NCBI GenBank assembly: GCA_003427395.1
Contig: BFEA01000045.1
Location: forward strand, 3,743,056 to 3,807,055
Direction: 5' to 3'
Origin: Chara braunii
Taxonomy: Eukaryota > Streptophyta > Charophyceae > Charales > Characeae
DNA length: 64,000 nt
Shown here piece after piece: positions 1 to 11,240 of this stretch; position 1 is the stretch's first letter, and each line of letters starts with the position of its first letter. The position numbers and the translations under genes are program-made. The notes under the pieces are model-generated. The model did not search any database. It had not been told where the DNA came from and saw nothing but the letters and a program-made list of their open reading frames with translations.

Positions 1-1641
1 CTTCGTCTTCAGGCCATCTGCAGACCTCCCTTGCACAAGACGCCCGAGCAGCGCTTCCGCAGAGCTTCCGCANGAATGAATGCATGGCTGGACGCAGCCT
101 CTGGATTTATACTTCTGTGTTGCATTCGTTTGCCTTGCATCCCTGGCCCATGAGGCACACAGTTCCCCCCGTGGTACTTGCTGGACCGGACTGGTACTTT
201 CTAGACTTTCCCATGACTGCATAGTGACAACCCTACGACGCAGTGCAGTCGCACTGGGGTCCTACTATTTGCCCTTGCCACTTGTCCTCGTCTCCAACAT
301 GGCATTGGTTTAGTCACACCACTTGACCACTTGCCAACCTTCTAGAAGGACTGCAGCTGGACTTCTACTCTACAGGTCTATGGATCAAATCCTGGCTACC
401 TAAGGACCTACGACAGACCCACTTACCACTGGCGGTTCTACAGGTCGCAGGTTCAATTCTTCAAGTTGTCACAGATATTGTACACAGGTAAGTTGGGGAA
501 CTAGGGATCGAACCCGGGGTCCTACATCAGCTACTTCGAACTGGTGAATACCGTTTCAGACATGTTGTCCGCATGTCAAAAAAACAGCAGCGCGCAAATC
601 ACAATGAAGCATCATGCAGTCCTGATAGCATCCTTGAGCACAAAAGGGACAACGAATATCTGGGTGATAGGGATGTGTACATATATACATCAGGAGAGTC
701 CAGCCTCCTCATGAGTCCATGAAACTCCGACAAAACAGTCTGTCACAGCCCCTCGTTTGTTGTACTCTTCTCCCTCTGTGTACAGTTTACCGCGCAGTTC
801 TGTTTCACAATTTATATCACAAGAAGCTGCTCACATTTATATGATTTCTTCTCTCGTCTCCTCATTCTTCCCTCCCCCCCTTCCATCCCCAACGTCTTCC
901 TTCCCTCTTCATGCCTGTTCTTCAGGATCCTCGCCCGCGCTGCAGCTCCCACTCTCGCCTCCTCGGTTGACGACTGCCTTCTTCACTCTTCACTCTCTCA
1001 TGATGACAGTAACCGACGATCATGCAGTCATATCATGTGTGTACATACTTCTCAAAAAGGACTCGCAGCACCTATACCCCAATAAGAGCCAGGACGACCG
1101 CTATCAAAAAATTCAATGCTGTAGAGAAACGGCAATAGACAGAATTGGGAAACTTCAAATCAAAGAGTAAATAGAAGGGAGGGACCAGCGACTCCAAAAC
1201 AAAACAATAAGAAAAAGAGGGACACCAAAGAATTTATCCATCGCACCGCACACACTCCAAGCGGGTTCGATCCGAGCATCCTGGACACATGGTGTGGAAA
1301 TGTTGAGTGGAAACGTGGTGCTGAAATGTTCAGTGGACATATGGTGTGCAAATGTGGCGATTTACAGACATGCCTCGCAGAAATCAAAATGCAGTTGGAA
1401 TTGCAACAAAAAAAACAACGCTAACAACGCTGACGTACAACACAAGAAGACAAAAGCAAGTCTCTTTCTGGGCATCCTCAGGGCTACTACGGGCCATGCT
1501 CACACTACCGTGTTCTGCCAAACGCAGCGCACCCTAACAGTGGAGTGTATACAAGCAATCTTTCCTATCCGGAACACCGGTGATCAGGGTACTTTAAGGG
1601 TGCGGATGAAGACCAGTAGGACTTCTTCTTTGACTGCAGCG
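1..1641. other. Gene-free left flank
   Basis: No reading frame here has a recognisable domain, and the short open frames are of mixed, unconserved composition. The stretch holds two tRNA B-box-like strings (around 430 and, on the minus strand, around 505-520) but no cloverleaf. A degenerate hammerhead repeat lies near 0.7 kb and is listed separately. One ambiguous base is at position 73. Confidence 0.6.
680..775 (+). repeat. Decayed copy of the type III hammerhead repeat
   Basis: Positions 700-775 match, in reverse orientation, the repeat at 49,090-49,168, including the shared block TGTCACAGCCCCTCGTTTG. The ribozyme core is damaged: CUGAUGA reads CTCATGA (708-714), so core G5 is C, and GAAA reads AAAA after stem II, so core G12 is A. 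Stem II is also weakened. It is a dead relic of the same family as the repeats at 48.7-49.6 kb, so the family is dispersed and not confined to the PLE neighbourhood. Confidence 0.8.
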
Positions 1642-1829
1642 GGCCTCCATCTGCCCTAGCCTACAGCCAGGGCCTATTTGGCTATTTGCCAGTTCGGCCT
1701 GTGGGACCAGGTCGTGGCCTGACCCCACAGGCCATGTGCTGTTCCAGTCCTGCCCGGTACCACTGTCGGTACCAGGCCAGTCCAGTCCAATCAGTCAGTC
1801 CGCTGGGGGTATACCCCAACTGTTGTCTC
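1642..1829 (+). repeat. Left direct repeat of Ty3 element A (LTR candidate)
   Basis: This 188-bp block, from GGCCTCCATCTGCCC to the palindrome GGGGTATACCCC and just past it, recurs in direct orientation at 10,773-10,959 with about 90% identity by eye. The two copies bracket a full gag-pol-chromodomain set, as LTRs would. No clean TG...CA ends, primer binding site or target duplication was seen, so this may be only the conserved part of a longer, diverged LTR. Confidence 0.65.
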
Positions 1830-2075
1830 TTCTCACCTATTTCTCTCTTTCTTCATCACTTCTCCATCCCCCCCCCACCCAACTTTGAATTTACTGTCTT
1901 TTTCTTCTTTCCTCTTTCTCTTTGATTTCAATTTTCTCTTTTCCTCCAAAAATTCGAGTTATCTTATTCCCTACTTCTTTTCTCATTTTCTGATTTATTT
2001 TTATTTTTATTTTATTTATTCTGAAAATTCGAATTTTTCTGCAGCACCTCCAAGGACTTAGTCTTTTCTGTTGTC

Positions 2076-2526
2076 GGCGCATATTTTGACCCATTGGGAG
2101 TAACGAAGTGCTGCCGATATTTTGTCTTTCCTCCCTACTTTCTTCTTACCGCACATTTTGACCCCTTGGGGGTAGCGAAGCGCTGGCCAAATTTTCCCAT
2201 TTTACTTGGTCTTTTTCTTGACGGCACACTTCGACCCCATGGGGGTAACGAAATGCTGCTTAGTCTTTTTTTTTGATGGCACACTTCGACCCCATGGGGG
2301 TAACGAAATGCTGCCGAAATTTTTGAAAAATTCCAAAACTCAATTTCTCTTCACTCTCCTCCGCCTCCTTACTTATTTATTTATTTATTTATCTATTTAT
2401 TTATTTATTATTTATTTTTCTGAAATTTTTAATTTGCAGCATTTTGAAAGTTAGTGTGTTCCTCTTGCTCTTCCCTTCCTCTTGGCACATTTTTGACCCC
2501 ATGTGGGGTGGGAAAATGCTGCCAAA
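2076..2526 (+). repeat. Five-copy leader tandem repeat with palindromic core
   Basis: Five degenerate copies of a 40-45-bp block start near 2076, 2149, 2221, 2275 and 2483. Each has the shape GGCACACTTCGACCCC-ATGG-GGGTAACGAAATGCTGCC and is separated by T-rich spacers. The centre ACCCCATGGGGT is self-complementary and could form a hairpin in RNA or a dimeric protein site in DNA. The array lies between the left direct repeat and gag, where leader or packaging signals of a retrotransposon would be. Confidence 0.8.
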
Positions 2527-2974
2527 AATTCCAAAAAAATAAATACTCTCTCTCTCCTCACTCTTTATATTTTATTTATTTATTTATTTCTAATTATTTT
2601 TTTATTTTATTTTTCTCTCAAAAATTCACTGTTTATTCTATTTTCTCTCCCCCTCCCCTCTATAGTTATTATTTTCTTTTCTTGATTAGGTCGCTGCTAG
2701 CCTCCCCTGACCACCTGAACTCCGGTTAGGGTTTTTCTAGGGTTTAGGGTTCTCCTACCCCCCCCCCCTACTCTCCCGCCTCCTCCCGTCGGACACCCTG
2801 GACCCAAACGGCTCCTCTCCCCTCGACCGGATTCGCGCCACCATATCCCGTGCGACCCGTTGGTCACGGGGCGAACCGACCCACGACTACCCACTCCACT
2901 CTCACGGTCCCCTCCGTCTCACCGGTGGTCCCCTGTCCCCATACCACAACCCATATCTCCCCCCACCTCCCACC

Positions 2975-5362
2975 ATGTCTACTTCTCCTCCTCCACCGCC
3001 CACAGAGAGCGCTACAACCGAGGAGATCGCCGCGGCGCAGTCCACATCCCAGGTCACCCCGCAGTCAGCGGCTCATGATCAGGCTCATGCGGACACCATG
3101 GACCTTCATGTCGTCCTTGTAGCAATCCAGGCACAACTTAGCACGCTTGGACCGTTGCAAGCGCAAATCAATGCGCTTGCCCTTGACGTCAACCGCCTCA
3201 AGGGCTCTCCCCACCGCTCTCCCCTCCACTCTCACACCCTATCCGCTGTCGGCTCACCGGCCGGCTCCCCACAACTCCGGCGACACGGACGTGGTGGTTT
3301 TTCCTCCCCTGTGGCTCAGGCCCAACCCTCCCACTCAGTAGTGGTGAGTGTCGTTGCCGCTCAAACCACCCCGTCTGTTGCGGCACCTCCTTTGGCCCCT
3401 GCCGCCCCTACCGTCTCTACTGCTGCCGCAGGTGCTGCGGTCCAGATACCCCTATCTGGCCCAACAGTTTCATCGACCCACACCGGTGTTGCTCCACAGC
3501 TTCCCGCACCGGTCGCGACATTACGACTCCACCCTCTTCTTCCCGCCTTGGTTCCCCTACCCCCACAGCAGGGTACCACCCATCCCACAAGGAGACCCGC
3601 TCCGCCTCCTCCACCTCCGACCCCGCGCACCCAGCGAGTGGCCACTTTACAGGCCACCATTGCGCAGGCTCGGGCGGAGATCCTGGCTCTGAGATAGCCT
3701 CACCCTTCACAGGCTGCTCACCCTTCTTCTTCCTCTACCACCTCCTCGACCCCCATCATGCCGGCTCGTTTCCCTCAACGAGCTCCTCAGCCTCTCCCCT
3801 CTTACCTAGCCATTCCGAGACAGCTGCCAGCGGCCGTTGCCTCCTCGTCTGCTGGTCCATCCGCTAGCGGCCACGACCCACATCCTTCCCCCACCTCTGC
3901 CTCTGCAGCGGCCCCGACTTACGCCGCCACAGTGCACTCGCCTCGATCTCTCTCCCCCCGCCATCAGCACAGTGGACATCCTCATGTGCGCACCTCGGAC
4001 ATTCCCGAGTATGATGGCACATCCTGCGTCTCTCGCTGGTTGCAGATAGCAACGCACACACTCTCGCTGACGACCACCCGTCAGGAGAAGTGGTGCGATG
4101 TGCTCGCAACCAAATTGCGAGGCAGTCCGTCCACTGCATGGGAGGATCATTATACCCAGCGCCTCCGCGTAAGTGGGGTCCCCACTCTGGCCGACTTCGC
4201 AACCTTCCTTCAGGACCGCTTCGGCGCTCGTCATGACGCCACCGAAGCCTTAGACCTCGTCACCTAAACCAGATGGTCCGGGTCATCTGTACCGGCCGAC
4301 CTGGAGCATCACATCCGGGTGTTTCAGGATGCTCGCCTTGTTTGTGACGGGACATTCTTACCCGAGGTGACACTCACCGACCCGTTCCTCGTCAACCTAC
4401 CGACTAACTGCCGCTTAGAGCTATGGAGACGATCATTCTCTTTCGCGGAGCAGGCATACAAGGCTGCGAGTCAATACCAGAGGATGTGCAGTCGCTTCTC
4501 CGTCTCCCCATCCTCTTCACGGCCAGCCGCCACCTCCCAGTCTCGCGGTACCACCAGAGGCCGCTCCTCCTTTGCTGGTCGTTTTCATCGCCCGACTCGA
4601 CCTGGAACGCCATTCTCTCGGCACTACAGTTCTCTCGAGTATGGAGAGGACGCCTCAACCGACCTCGACCCTACCATTAGGGACGCCCCCGAGGACATCG
4701 AGCTTCGAGACGTTATCCAGTACCACTTGGATGGCGACATTGTCCCGGTGGCCGAGTGTCTGCAGATGGCCATGTCTGCCATGCGTCGTGCGCACAGTCG
4801 GGTTGCACAGGCTGGCGTCCGCACACCCACAGTTCCTCGGATAGACCTCCCGCAGGGTTTTGTACCTCCTCGCGGAGCTCTATCCCCTGAGGAGCACGCC
4901 GCCCTTGAGGCCCGGCGCGACTGCCTTCATTGCCGCCTGGATGGACACACCTCACGGTGTCCATACCATACCGTCCATACCATACCGCCCTCGATCGGCA
5001 CTATGTTGACGTCTCTCATCAGTGTCGATCTCAGCCCCCACCGGCCCCGCTCGGCCAGCACCACCCAGCTAGCCACGGTGCAATGTACCACTGAGGCCTC
5101 ACACGTAGCCAGCTTCCCGACCACCGAGTCGCAGTTTGCCCATTTGGCTGCCCCACCAGAGGATCCTCAAGACACGACAAACGCAGTTCCCTCTGCCCCG
5201 TCGTCTGTCGAGGTACCGTCTGCCTCACGACAGACCGCCACATCTAGTGCTTCCCCTCTGAGACTTCCGACGCGTAGCACCATTTGCACAGCCTGTTGTA
5301 GCGCTCAGTTGGCGACTCGCGATGACGTTGTGTTATCTCTCTTGAACTTGAGCATTCTTTAG
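2975..5362 (+). pseudogene. gag: Gag polyprotein of Ty3 element A, two in-frame stops
   Basis: One frame runs from the ATG at 2975 to the TAG at 5360, broken only by TAG at 3695 and TAA at 4265; both read naturally as CAG and CAA with C-to-T changes. The N-terminal part has a leucine-spaced helix (residues about 45-75) and long Pro/Ser/Thr-rich linkers. The central part (about 4,000-4,470) is the Retrotrans_gag-like core containing SRWLQ and AWEDHY. Near 4,920-4,965 is a zinc knuckle, C-x2-C-x4-H-x3-C, one residue shorter than the usual CCHC spacing. Gag would form the virus-like particle and bind genomic RNA. The fragment at 24.8-26.4 kb is homologous along the first two thirds. Confidence 0.9.
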
Positions 5363-5380
5363 GCTTGTCAAGAGTGACTC

Positions 5381-5954
5381 ATGAGACACGTCAACGTCCT
5401 GCGTCGTCTTCTCGCTCTGCTTTCTGACCCTGATCGCACCCTACCCATTATCCCTATTCGCCTGGGGACATCTACGAGGGTGTACCGAGCTTTATGGGGT
5501 GCACCTCTGGATCCTTCGCGACCTAGCTACCTCCTGCTCTCCTATCTCCGTTACCCTCGAAGATAACAAAACACAGCGCTTCTTCGATCAGACGGTCCCT
5601 GACCTCCACTTCTCCCTCCCCCTCCAGCCACCGAATAGTGCCCAAGCGCCTCGGCGCTCCCATTCCGCCGCATACTTCGACGTGCTGGAGACTGGATACG
5701 ACTTTATCCTTGGCACTCCCTGGTCTCGCCGGTTTCGTGGCACAGAGGCGGAATGGGCGACTGAGACACTCGTTCTCAAAACGAAGTGTGGTCAAACCCA
5801 TCGCGTCCCCTTCATTGAAACCACGAGGACACCCCTCCCGACCTACCTCCCGAGGACCCTCGTCCCTCAGGATCCCACCCCGACATCGCCTTCACTTCCC
5901 CTCGTCAGTTTGCTCACTTTATACGACAGGAGGACGTCACGTTCTACTCAGTGA
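5381..5954 (+). pseudogene. Aspartic protease remnant of element A
   Basis: The downstream half of a retropepsin-like domain is readable at 5499-5954: ISVTLEDNKTQRF, then YDFILGTPW, the usual ILG-x-PW signature. The matching domain of element B (22,323-22,808, minus) has ALWDSGSQGDF as its active site. Here the frame breaks between ALWGAPLDPS (frame from 5381) and the later part, and the D-S-G triad is gone. The protease that would process Gag-Pol is therefore dead in this copy. Confidence 0.78.
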
Positions 5955-5975
5955 ACGTCATGGATCTTCTTCGCT

Positions 5976-7050
5976 ATGATCCACTCTATCCCGAGGTTGG
6001 GCTCATCTCTCTGGAGCCCGATCCCCCTAATCCTCCCTCCATCTTCGCAGCTCCCATCTCTACGTCCACCCGTCAGCCTGCGGATACCCCCTCCACGTCC
6101 CAGGCCCTTGCGCCGTCGACTGTCGAGTCCACACATACGTCTCGTGCCGACGTGGTTCACGGCAGACTTAGAGCCCGTCGTTCGCGACCTGATTCGAGAG
6201 TACCGCGACGTCTTCCCTCCGTATTTCTTATACAGCAGGATCCCTCCGATGCGTCGTGTTGAGCATTCTATCCAGCTCGTGCCTAACTATCGTGTTCACC
6301 ATGAGGCACCATACCGACTCTCGATTCCAGAGGCGACGGAACTCAAGCGCCAGCTTGAGGAGCTCTTTCGACTGTGTTTCATTAAACCCAATAACTCCCC
6401 TTGGGGTGCACCTGTCCTCTTTGCTCGCAAAGCGGACGGAACTCTCCGCCTTTGCATCGACTACCGCGGCCTTAACCGTTACACGGTTAAGAACAGCTAT
6501 CCCACGCCCCGCGTGGATGAGCTGTTTGACCGTCTGGCAGGCAACCGCTTTTTCACGAAGATCGATCTTCCAGATCCGCGTTGCTGCAGTGGATCAACCG
6601 AAGACCGCCTTCCGGTCGCGTTTCGGCCACTATGAGTTCACAGTGATGCCATTCAGCCTCACCAATGCACCCGCCATATTCCAAACGACGATGAACGATA
6701 TCTTCAGGGACATCCTTGAAGAATACGTTCTCGTATACCTGAACTACATCTTGGTCTAGAGTCGTACCTTAGAAAACCATATCAGACACCTCCGCAATGT
6801 CCTACAGCGCTTACGCAAGCATAGCTTCTATGCCAAGCTGAGTAAGTGCCGCTTTGCCCAGCGCAAAGTGGACTTCCTAGGACAGCATGTGTCTGACCAG
6901 GGTCTCCACATGGACGACGCGAAGATCACTGTTATTGCAAAATGACCCGTCCCCACTTCTGCCAAGCAGCTTCGCAGTTTCCTAGGCCTCACCAACTACT
7001 ATAATAATTTTATCCAGGGATACGCTAGGTATTCCTACGTCCTTACCTCC
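5976..7050 (+). pseudogene. Reverse transcriptase of element A, frameshifted and catalytically dead
   Basis: Fingers and palm motifs are clear: [32 protein letters not shown], then FFTKIDL at about 6,550-6,567. A small deletion after IDL removes most of the CSGYHQ segment kept in element B and shifts the frame. The RT resumes in another frame with [18 protein letters not shown]. The active-site box reads VYLNYILV where element B has VYLDDNLIY, so both catalytic aspartates are lost, and a TAG follows at 6757. A further TGA near 6,943 looks like a mutated Trp codon. The thumb and connection (LRSFLGLTNYYNNFI) reach about 7,050. Confidence 0.9.
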
Positions 7051-7675
7051 ACCCTCCTCCGAAAGAACCCGCCATGGTTTTGGACACCCCTCTGCGAAGA
7101 CGCTTTCCGCACCCTCAAGAAGGCGGTGACTTGTGCGCCGGATTTTCGCCTCCCAGATTTTGATCGCCCCTTCAACGTCACCACTGATGCGTCAAATTTT
7201 GCAGTAGGAGCAATACTTTCTCAGGTGTTTCCCTCTCCTCTTGATTCACCTTATCCGCATGTTTCTCCTTCCCCCCTCCCTCCTGCTGACATCGCTTCTC
7301 GACTAACGTCTATCCTCGGACAGTCCTCCCATTACTTACTCCCCGACCATCGCAGAGGATGGGACTGTTGAGGCTCGTGCTGGGGATTGTCGGATCGCCT
7401 TCTACTCCCGTCAACTACTGCCTGCCAAGATAAACTACACTGCCGGTTCTCGCAGTAGTTTATGCTACCCAGCATTGGCGTCATTACCTGCACGGGGCGC
7501 CCTTCACGGTGCGCACGGACAACTCAGTTGTCTAGGATTTCCTCACGAAGCCCAAGCTTTCTACTCGATAGGCACGTTGGTGGCGTGACGTATCCAAGCT
7601 TTCACCACTCAGCCCATCAAGGGTGAAACGAACCGCCTCGCCGATGCCTTGTCCCGCCGTCATGATCACAATCAG
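7051..7675 (+). pseudogene. RNase H of element A, broken frames
   Basis: Starting near 7,126 the frame reads LPDFDRPFNVTTDASNFA, the first RNase H motif with its catalytic Asp (TDAS). After a stop at 7371 the homology continues in other frames through RIAFYSRQLLP, VRTDNSVV and finally ADALSRRHD at about 7,645-7,670, the typical end of the domain. Stops follow VRTDNSVV and lie in the segment after it. In an active element this domain degrades the RNA strand of the RNA:DNA hybrid. Confidence 0.85.
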
Positions 7676-8506
7676 GAACCCATCCATCTTGCTTCCATCT
7701 CCATCACCATTGTTGATCAGTCGGTGATCAAGGCATATCGCACCCAGTACCATCACTGCCCGGATTATCGCGTCATTCACGCGACACTACGGAGTAGCAA
7801 GACCGTTCCCTCACACTCCCTTGGCGAGAACGATCTAGTGTACTGGCATGGCAGATCTCGTCATCTAGAACCACGTATCTGTGTTCCCTCCACCGGACAG
7901 CTCCGCGTCCAGGCTGTAGTAGAGTTTCATGATCAGGCAACTGCCGGTCATATGGGCTTCCACGAGACGTTGGCTCGTGTTTGCCGCCTATACGCCTGGC
8001 CGAAGTCCAAGGACTTCGTCAAAGCCTACATCCAGGAGTGTCCTACCTGTCAGGAGGTGAACAGTGCGAACCACCTCCCGTATGGGTTACTTCAGGCCTT
8101 ACCCATACCCGAGGCTCATTGGCAGTTCATCTCGATGGATTTCATTGGTCCCATCCGCCCACCCACTGAGCGCGGTCATGATGCTATCTTGGTCGTCGTC
8201 GATCGCTTCACGAAGCATGCACATTTTGTCTCGCGCCGCTATCGCATTAGCGCTCGTGAGGTCGCCGACATCGTTTTCGACCACGTCGTGAGAGATCACG
8301 GCTTACCTCAGAGCATCATCTTCGACCGTTACCCACGCTTTACCAGCACATTCCGGCGACGCCTATACGAGGTGTACGGATCCCAGCTCCGCTTCTCATC
8401 GTCTTACCACCCTCAGACGGATGGTCAAATTGAGGTCACCAATAAAACTCTTGGTAATATCCTTCGAAAGTTTGTTAGGGATGGTCAGCGGTGGACTTAC
8501 ACTTAG
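7649..8506 (+). pseudogene. Integrase core of element A, truncated by a stop
   Basis: This 285-codon open stretch starts at the RNase H tail. It has an HHCC zinc-binding region (FHDQATAGHMGFHE then ECPTCQEV, about 7,926-8,060). The catalytic core has its D-D-E residues in ISMDFIGPI, IIFDRYPRF and GQIEVTNKTL. The second motif normally reads SDRDPRF, so neighbouring residues are altered although the Asp stays. A TAG at 8504 ends the frame early; homology continues downstream in other frames. Integrase would join the cDNA to the chromosome. Confidence 0.92.
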
Positions 8507-8625
8507 CCCACGCGGAGATTGCGTACAACCATGTTGTTTCGCCAGCCACGGGGATGTCGTCATTCTATTGCGACCTCGGCTACCACCCTCGCGTACCCGC
8601 GGACTTCCTACGACCATTGCGGTTG

Positions 8626-9415
8626 CGCCCAGACACTCGTTGACCTGCGCTTGATGACTGGATCGCTCACATGGCGACGATTATGAAGCGCGCACACGAG
8701 AGTCTAACCGATTCCCAGACTCGCATGGCCTCACGAGCAAACCGATCACGAATGGATCACCCATTCAAAGTCGGTGACGATGTGCTCGTCGACGCACACC
8801 ACTTATAGCTCGAAGCAGATACGCTTCGCAAGTTCAAGCTTCGTTTCTTCGGTCCATGCCGCAGACTTTAGACCGTCGGTTCTGATACTGCCGCTAGCCC
8901 GGTCAGCTTTCGTGTGAAGCTACCTGATTACCTTCGACAGGCTCGCGTACACGATGTTTACCACGTCTCCTTGCTGCATCCTTATCGCACACCATCTGAG
9001 CACTTCGAGCACTTAGAGCACGCCCAGACATTCGTTGTCCTGCGCTTGACGACTGGATTGCCCACATGGCGACGATTATGAAGCGCGCACACGAGAGTCT
9101 AGCCGACTCCCAAACTCGCGTGGTCGCACGAGTAAACCGATCACGAATGGATCATCCATTCAAAGTCGGTGACGATGTGCTCGTCGACGCACGTCACTTA
9201 CAGCTCGAAGCGAATACGCTTCGCAAGTTCAGGCGTCGTTTCTTCAGTCCATGCCGCATCCTTCAGGCCGTCGGTTCTGATACTGCTGCTTGTCCGGTCA
9301 GCTTCCTTCTGAAGCTACCTGATTACCTTCGACAGGCTCGCATACACGATGTTTACCACGTCTCCTTGTTGCGTCCTTATCGCAGACCGTCCAAGCGTTT
9401 CGCCGAACGTCCTTA
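8626..9415 (+). repeat. 395-bp tandem duplication inside pol
   Basis: CGCCCAGACA(C/T)TCGT at 8626 recurs at 9021, and ATGGCGACGATTATGAAGCG at 8671 recurs at 9066, a constant offset of 395 bp. The copies cover the integrase C-terminal (GPY-like) region and differ at scattered sites, so the duplication is not recent. Copy 1 carries extra stops (for example TAG near 8,808). Copy 2 leads into the chromodomain. Unequal crossing-over or template switching during reverse transcription would explain it. Confidence 0.88.
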
Positions 9416-9613
9416 TGAGCGCCCTCCACCTATCATGGTGGACGATCACGAGGAGTTCGTCATTTTCGACATCGTATCTCGCCGAGTTACCGACGATATC
9501 CCTCCACGCATCGAGTACCTTGTGCGTTGGAAGGGTTATCCTGAGGAGGAGGCTACTTAGGAGCCCCTCGAGCACTTGGAGCACCGCCCGGATGTTGATG
9601 CGTGCATATGATC
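9066..9613 (+). pseudogene. Integrase C-terminal region and chromodomain of element A
   Basis: Frame 9066-9560 starts with MATIMKRAHESL, then a basic linker, then VGDDVLVDARHL and LRQARIHDVYHVSLLRPY, the usual region before the chromodomain. Residues about 127-164 are EEFVIFDIVSRRV...RIEYLVRWKGYPEEEAT, a chromodomain with its aromatic RWKGY segment. TAG at 9558 stands where a Trp is expected; the frame then continues as EPLEHLEHRPDVDA to about 9,610. The TGG-to-TAG change fits the transition-type decay seen elsewhere. Confidence 0.92.
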
Positions 9614-10772
9614 GTGCTCATCGTGCTGAGACATTTGCTCCTACTCAACCGACTGACCCTCTTCCTCCTCCTGCTGAGGAGATTGCTGAGGACGAACCCC
9701 CTCCCTCTTAGACCGTTCTTCAGCAGCAGATGGACGCCTTCGCGCGTCCACAGCGCACTCGTCGACGCCCTCGACGTCTTGACGATTGACACTTTGATCA
9801 CCTACTATCTCCCTATTGACTCACACCATCAGGTACTGCATCATCAACTTCTTCAGGATATCAACGTTTTGCGGCTCTGGTTCGATATCAACCTCGACTC
9901 CTACTTCATCGACGTCATCGACCACTTCGACGACTTCAGTCACCTTCTCGACTTCAACCATCTTATCGGCTTCAGCTACTTTGGACGTGACTACTTCACA
10001 CCACCACCCTACCCTGTACATTCCCTTACATCTGTCGCATGATGGTTCTCACTTAGCTGGGTCTCCTTGAGTTGGGCCCTCCCTTGGTATCGCATAGGCA
10101 TTGGGACCATAGCGTTATCTTGGCTTCCTTGCTCCCACATCTAGCTCCCTCCTCCCCCAATCGGTGAGTTGTATGAATGTTTCCCTCACCCACTGCCCTC
10201 ATCACCTTAGTGCCAGCCCTTGCATGCCTTCAGTTAGGCATATCTCCACCCTATTCCAGGCTCCCCCTTTTTTTCATGGTTGACACTGCATGGTGACCCT
10301 ATTCCCGCCCTGATGGTCTATCTGTTAGGGTCCTTGGTTTTGTTTCGCTACCACTCTCCCCCCTTGAGCCTGATGACCTATCCCACCTTCATGTGTGACT
10401 GTCGTTAGGAGTTTCGATTCTTAGGCTGCATTCACCCCCTCTGAGACCATCCCACTCTTTGTGGTTCAGCGACATGACATTACCTTGTGACATATTGCTC
10501 TTTTTCCTTTCAGCACTGAGGCAATTGCCTCCAAGACTTTAGGATTGTATATTGCTACATTTCATTTTCTGTTGTTAGCTAGGATGTGTATACCAAACAT
10601 TTGCATTTCATTTGACATCATGTAGCTTAGGCTGCATCGCATGGACTCCGCATGGAGCGTGCTCCGCATCCTAGATTTCTCAGCTTTCTTTTTATTGTAG
10701 AGTTCCGCTGCTTTTGCGGATAGTGTGTTTATGGCTCTTGCGATTCATTACAAGTCTGAGGATCGTGAGGCT
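9614..10772 (+). other. 3' non-coding part of element A
   Basis: No domain is recognisable after the chromodomain. The first 400 bp are Asp/Ser/Thr-codon rich with imperfect TCGAC repeats (about 9,850-9,990). The rest is unique-looking sequence up to the second direct repeat. A weakly purine-rich run (about 10,756-10,770) sits just before that repeat, where a polypurine tract would be, but it is not convincing. Confidence 0.5.
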
Positions 10773-10959
10773 GGCCTCCATCTGCCCTGGCCTACAGCCA
10801 GGGCCTATTTGGTTATTTGCCAGTTCGGCCTGTGGGACCAGGCCGTGGCCTGACCCCACAGGCCGTGTGTTGTTCCAGTCCTGCCAGGTCCCACTGTCGG
10901 TACCAGGCCAGTCCAATCCAGTCAATCATTCCGCTGGGGGTATACCCCAGCCGTTGTCT
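10773..10959 (+). repeat. Right direct repeat of Ty3 element A (LTR candidate)
   Basis: This is the downstream partner of the block at 1642-1829 with the same ends and the same GGGGTATACCCC palindrome. The copies differ at scattered positions, mostly transitions, consistent with an old insertion. It marks the right limit of the homology that brackets gag-pol. Confidence 0.65.
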
Positions 10960-11240
10960 GTTTTTCGTCATTCATCATTTTTGCACTTGTTGGAGTACGT
11001 GCGGTGTTGAGTCCGCGTCGGAGCTGCGCTGTCCCTTCCAGCTCCAGCTTCACTTCCTCCTTCCTCTACCCATTCGTCTCCATCCTGTCGGACCGCCATC
11101 CCGACGCGTCCGACACATTGACTGAATCTGGCCTCAATTACGAGAAAGTCTTACCCACTTTGACCATCCTGTACCCAGCACGATATAACTCCTTCTGAGA
11201 CTGTCTGGGATAGAGCCCCACACGGTCATAACAGAATTGA
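10960..11240. other. No gene seen
   Basis: Unique-looking sequence between the right direct repeat and the first MITE-like element, with no recognisable domain, repeat or RNA. Confidence 0.5.

Larger units (their letters stand above)
1642..10959 (+). mobile_element. Ty3/gypsy chromovirus, element A (defective)
   Basis: In order: a direct repeat, a tandem-repeat leader, gag with a zinc knuckle, a protease remnant, RT, RNase H, integrase with HHCC and DDE residues, a GPY-like C-terminal region, a chromodomain, and the second direct repeat. This is the standard domain order of Ty3/gypsy chromoviruses, whose chromodomain is thought to steer integration to marked chromatin. At least six stops or frameshifts, a lost protease triad and a mutated RT active site make it non-functional. 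Elements at 20.4-23.5 kb (minus) and 24.8-26.4 kb (plus) belong to the same family. Confidence 0.92.

Noticed and set aside
485-545. tRNA gene on the minus strand (GGGTTCGATCCC)
   Set aside because: Only a T-arm or B-box-like string is present; no acceptor stem, anticodon arm or A box fits. At most a SINE trace.
4319-5362. Host nucleic-acid-binding gene with CCHC motif
   Set aside because: It is in frame with gag upstream, lies directly before the protease remnant, and matches the gag of element B.
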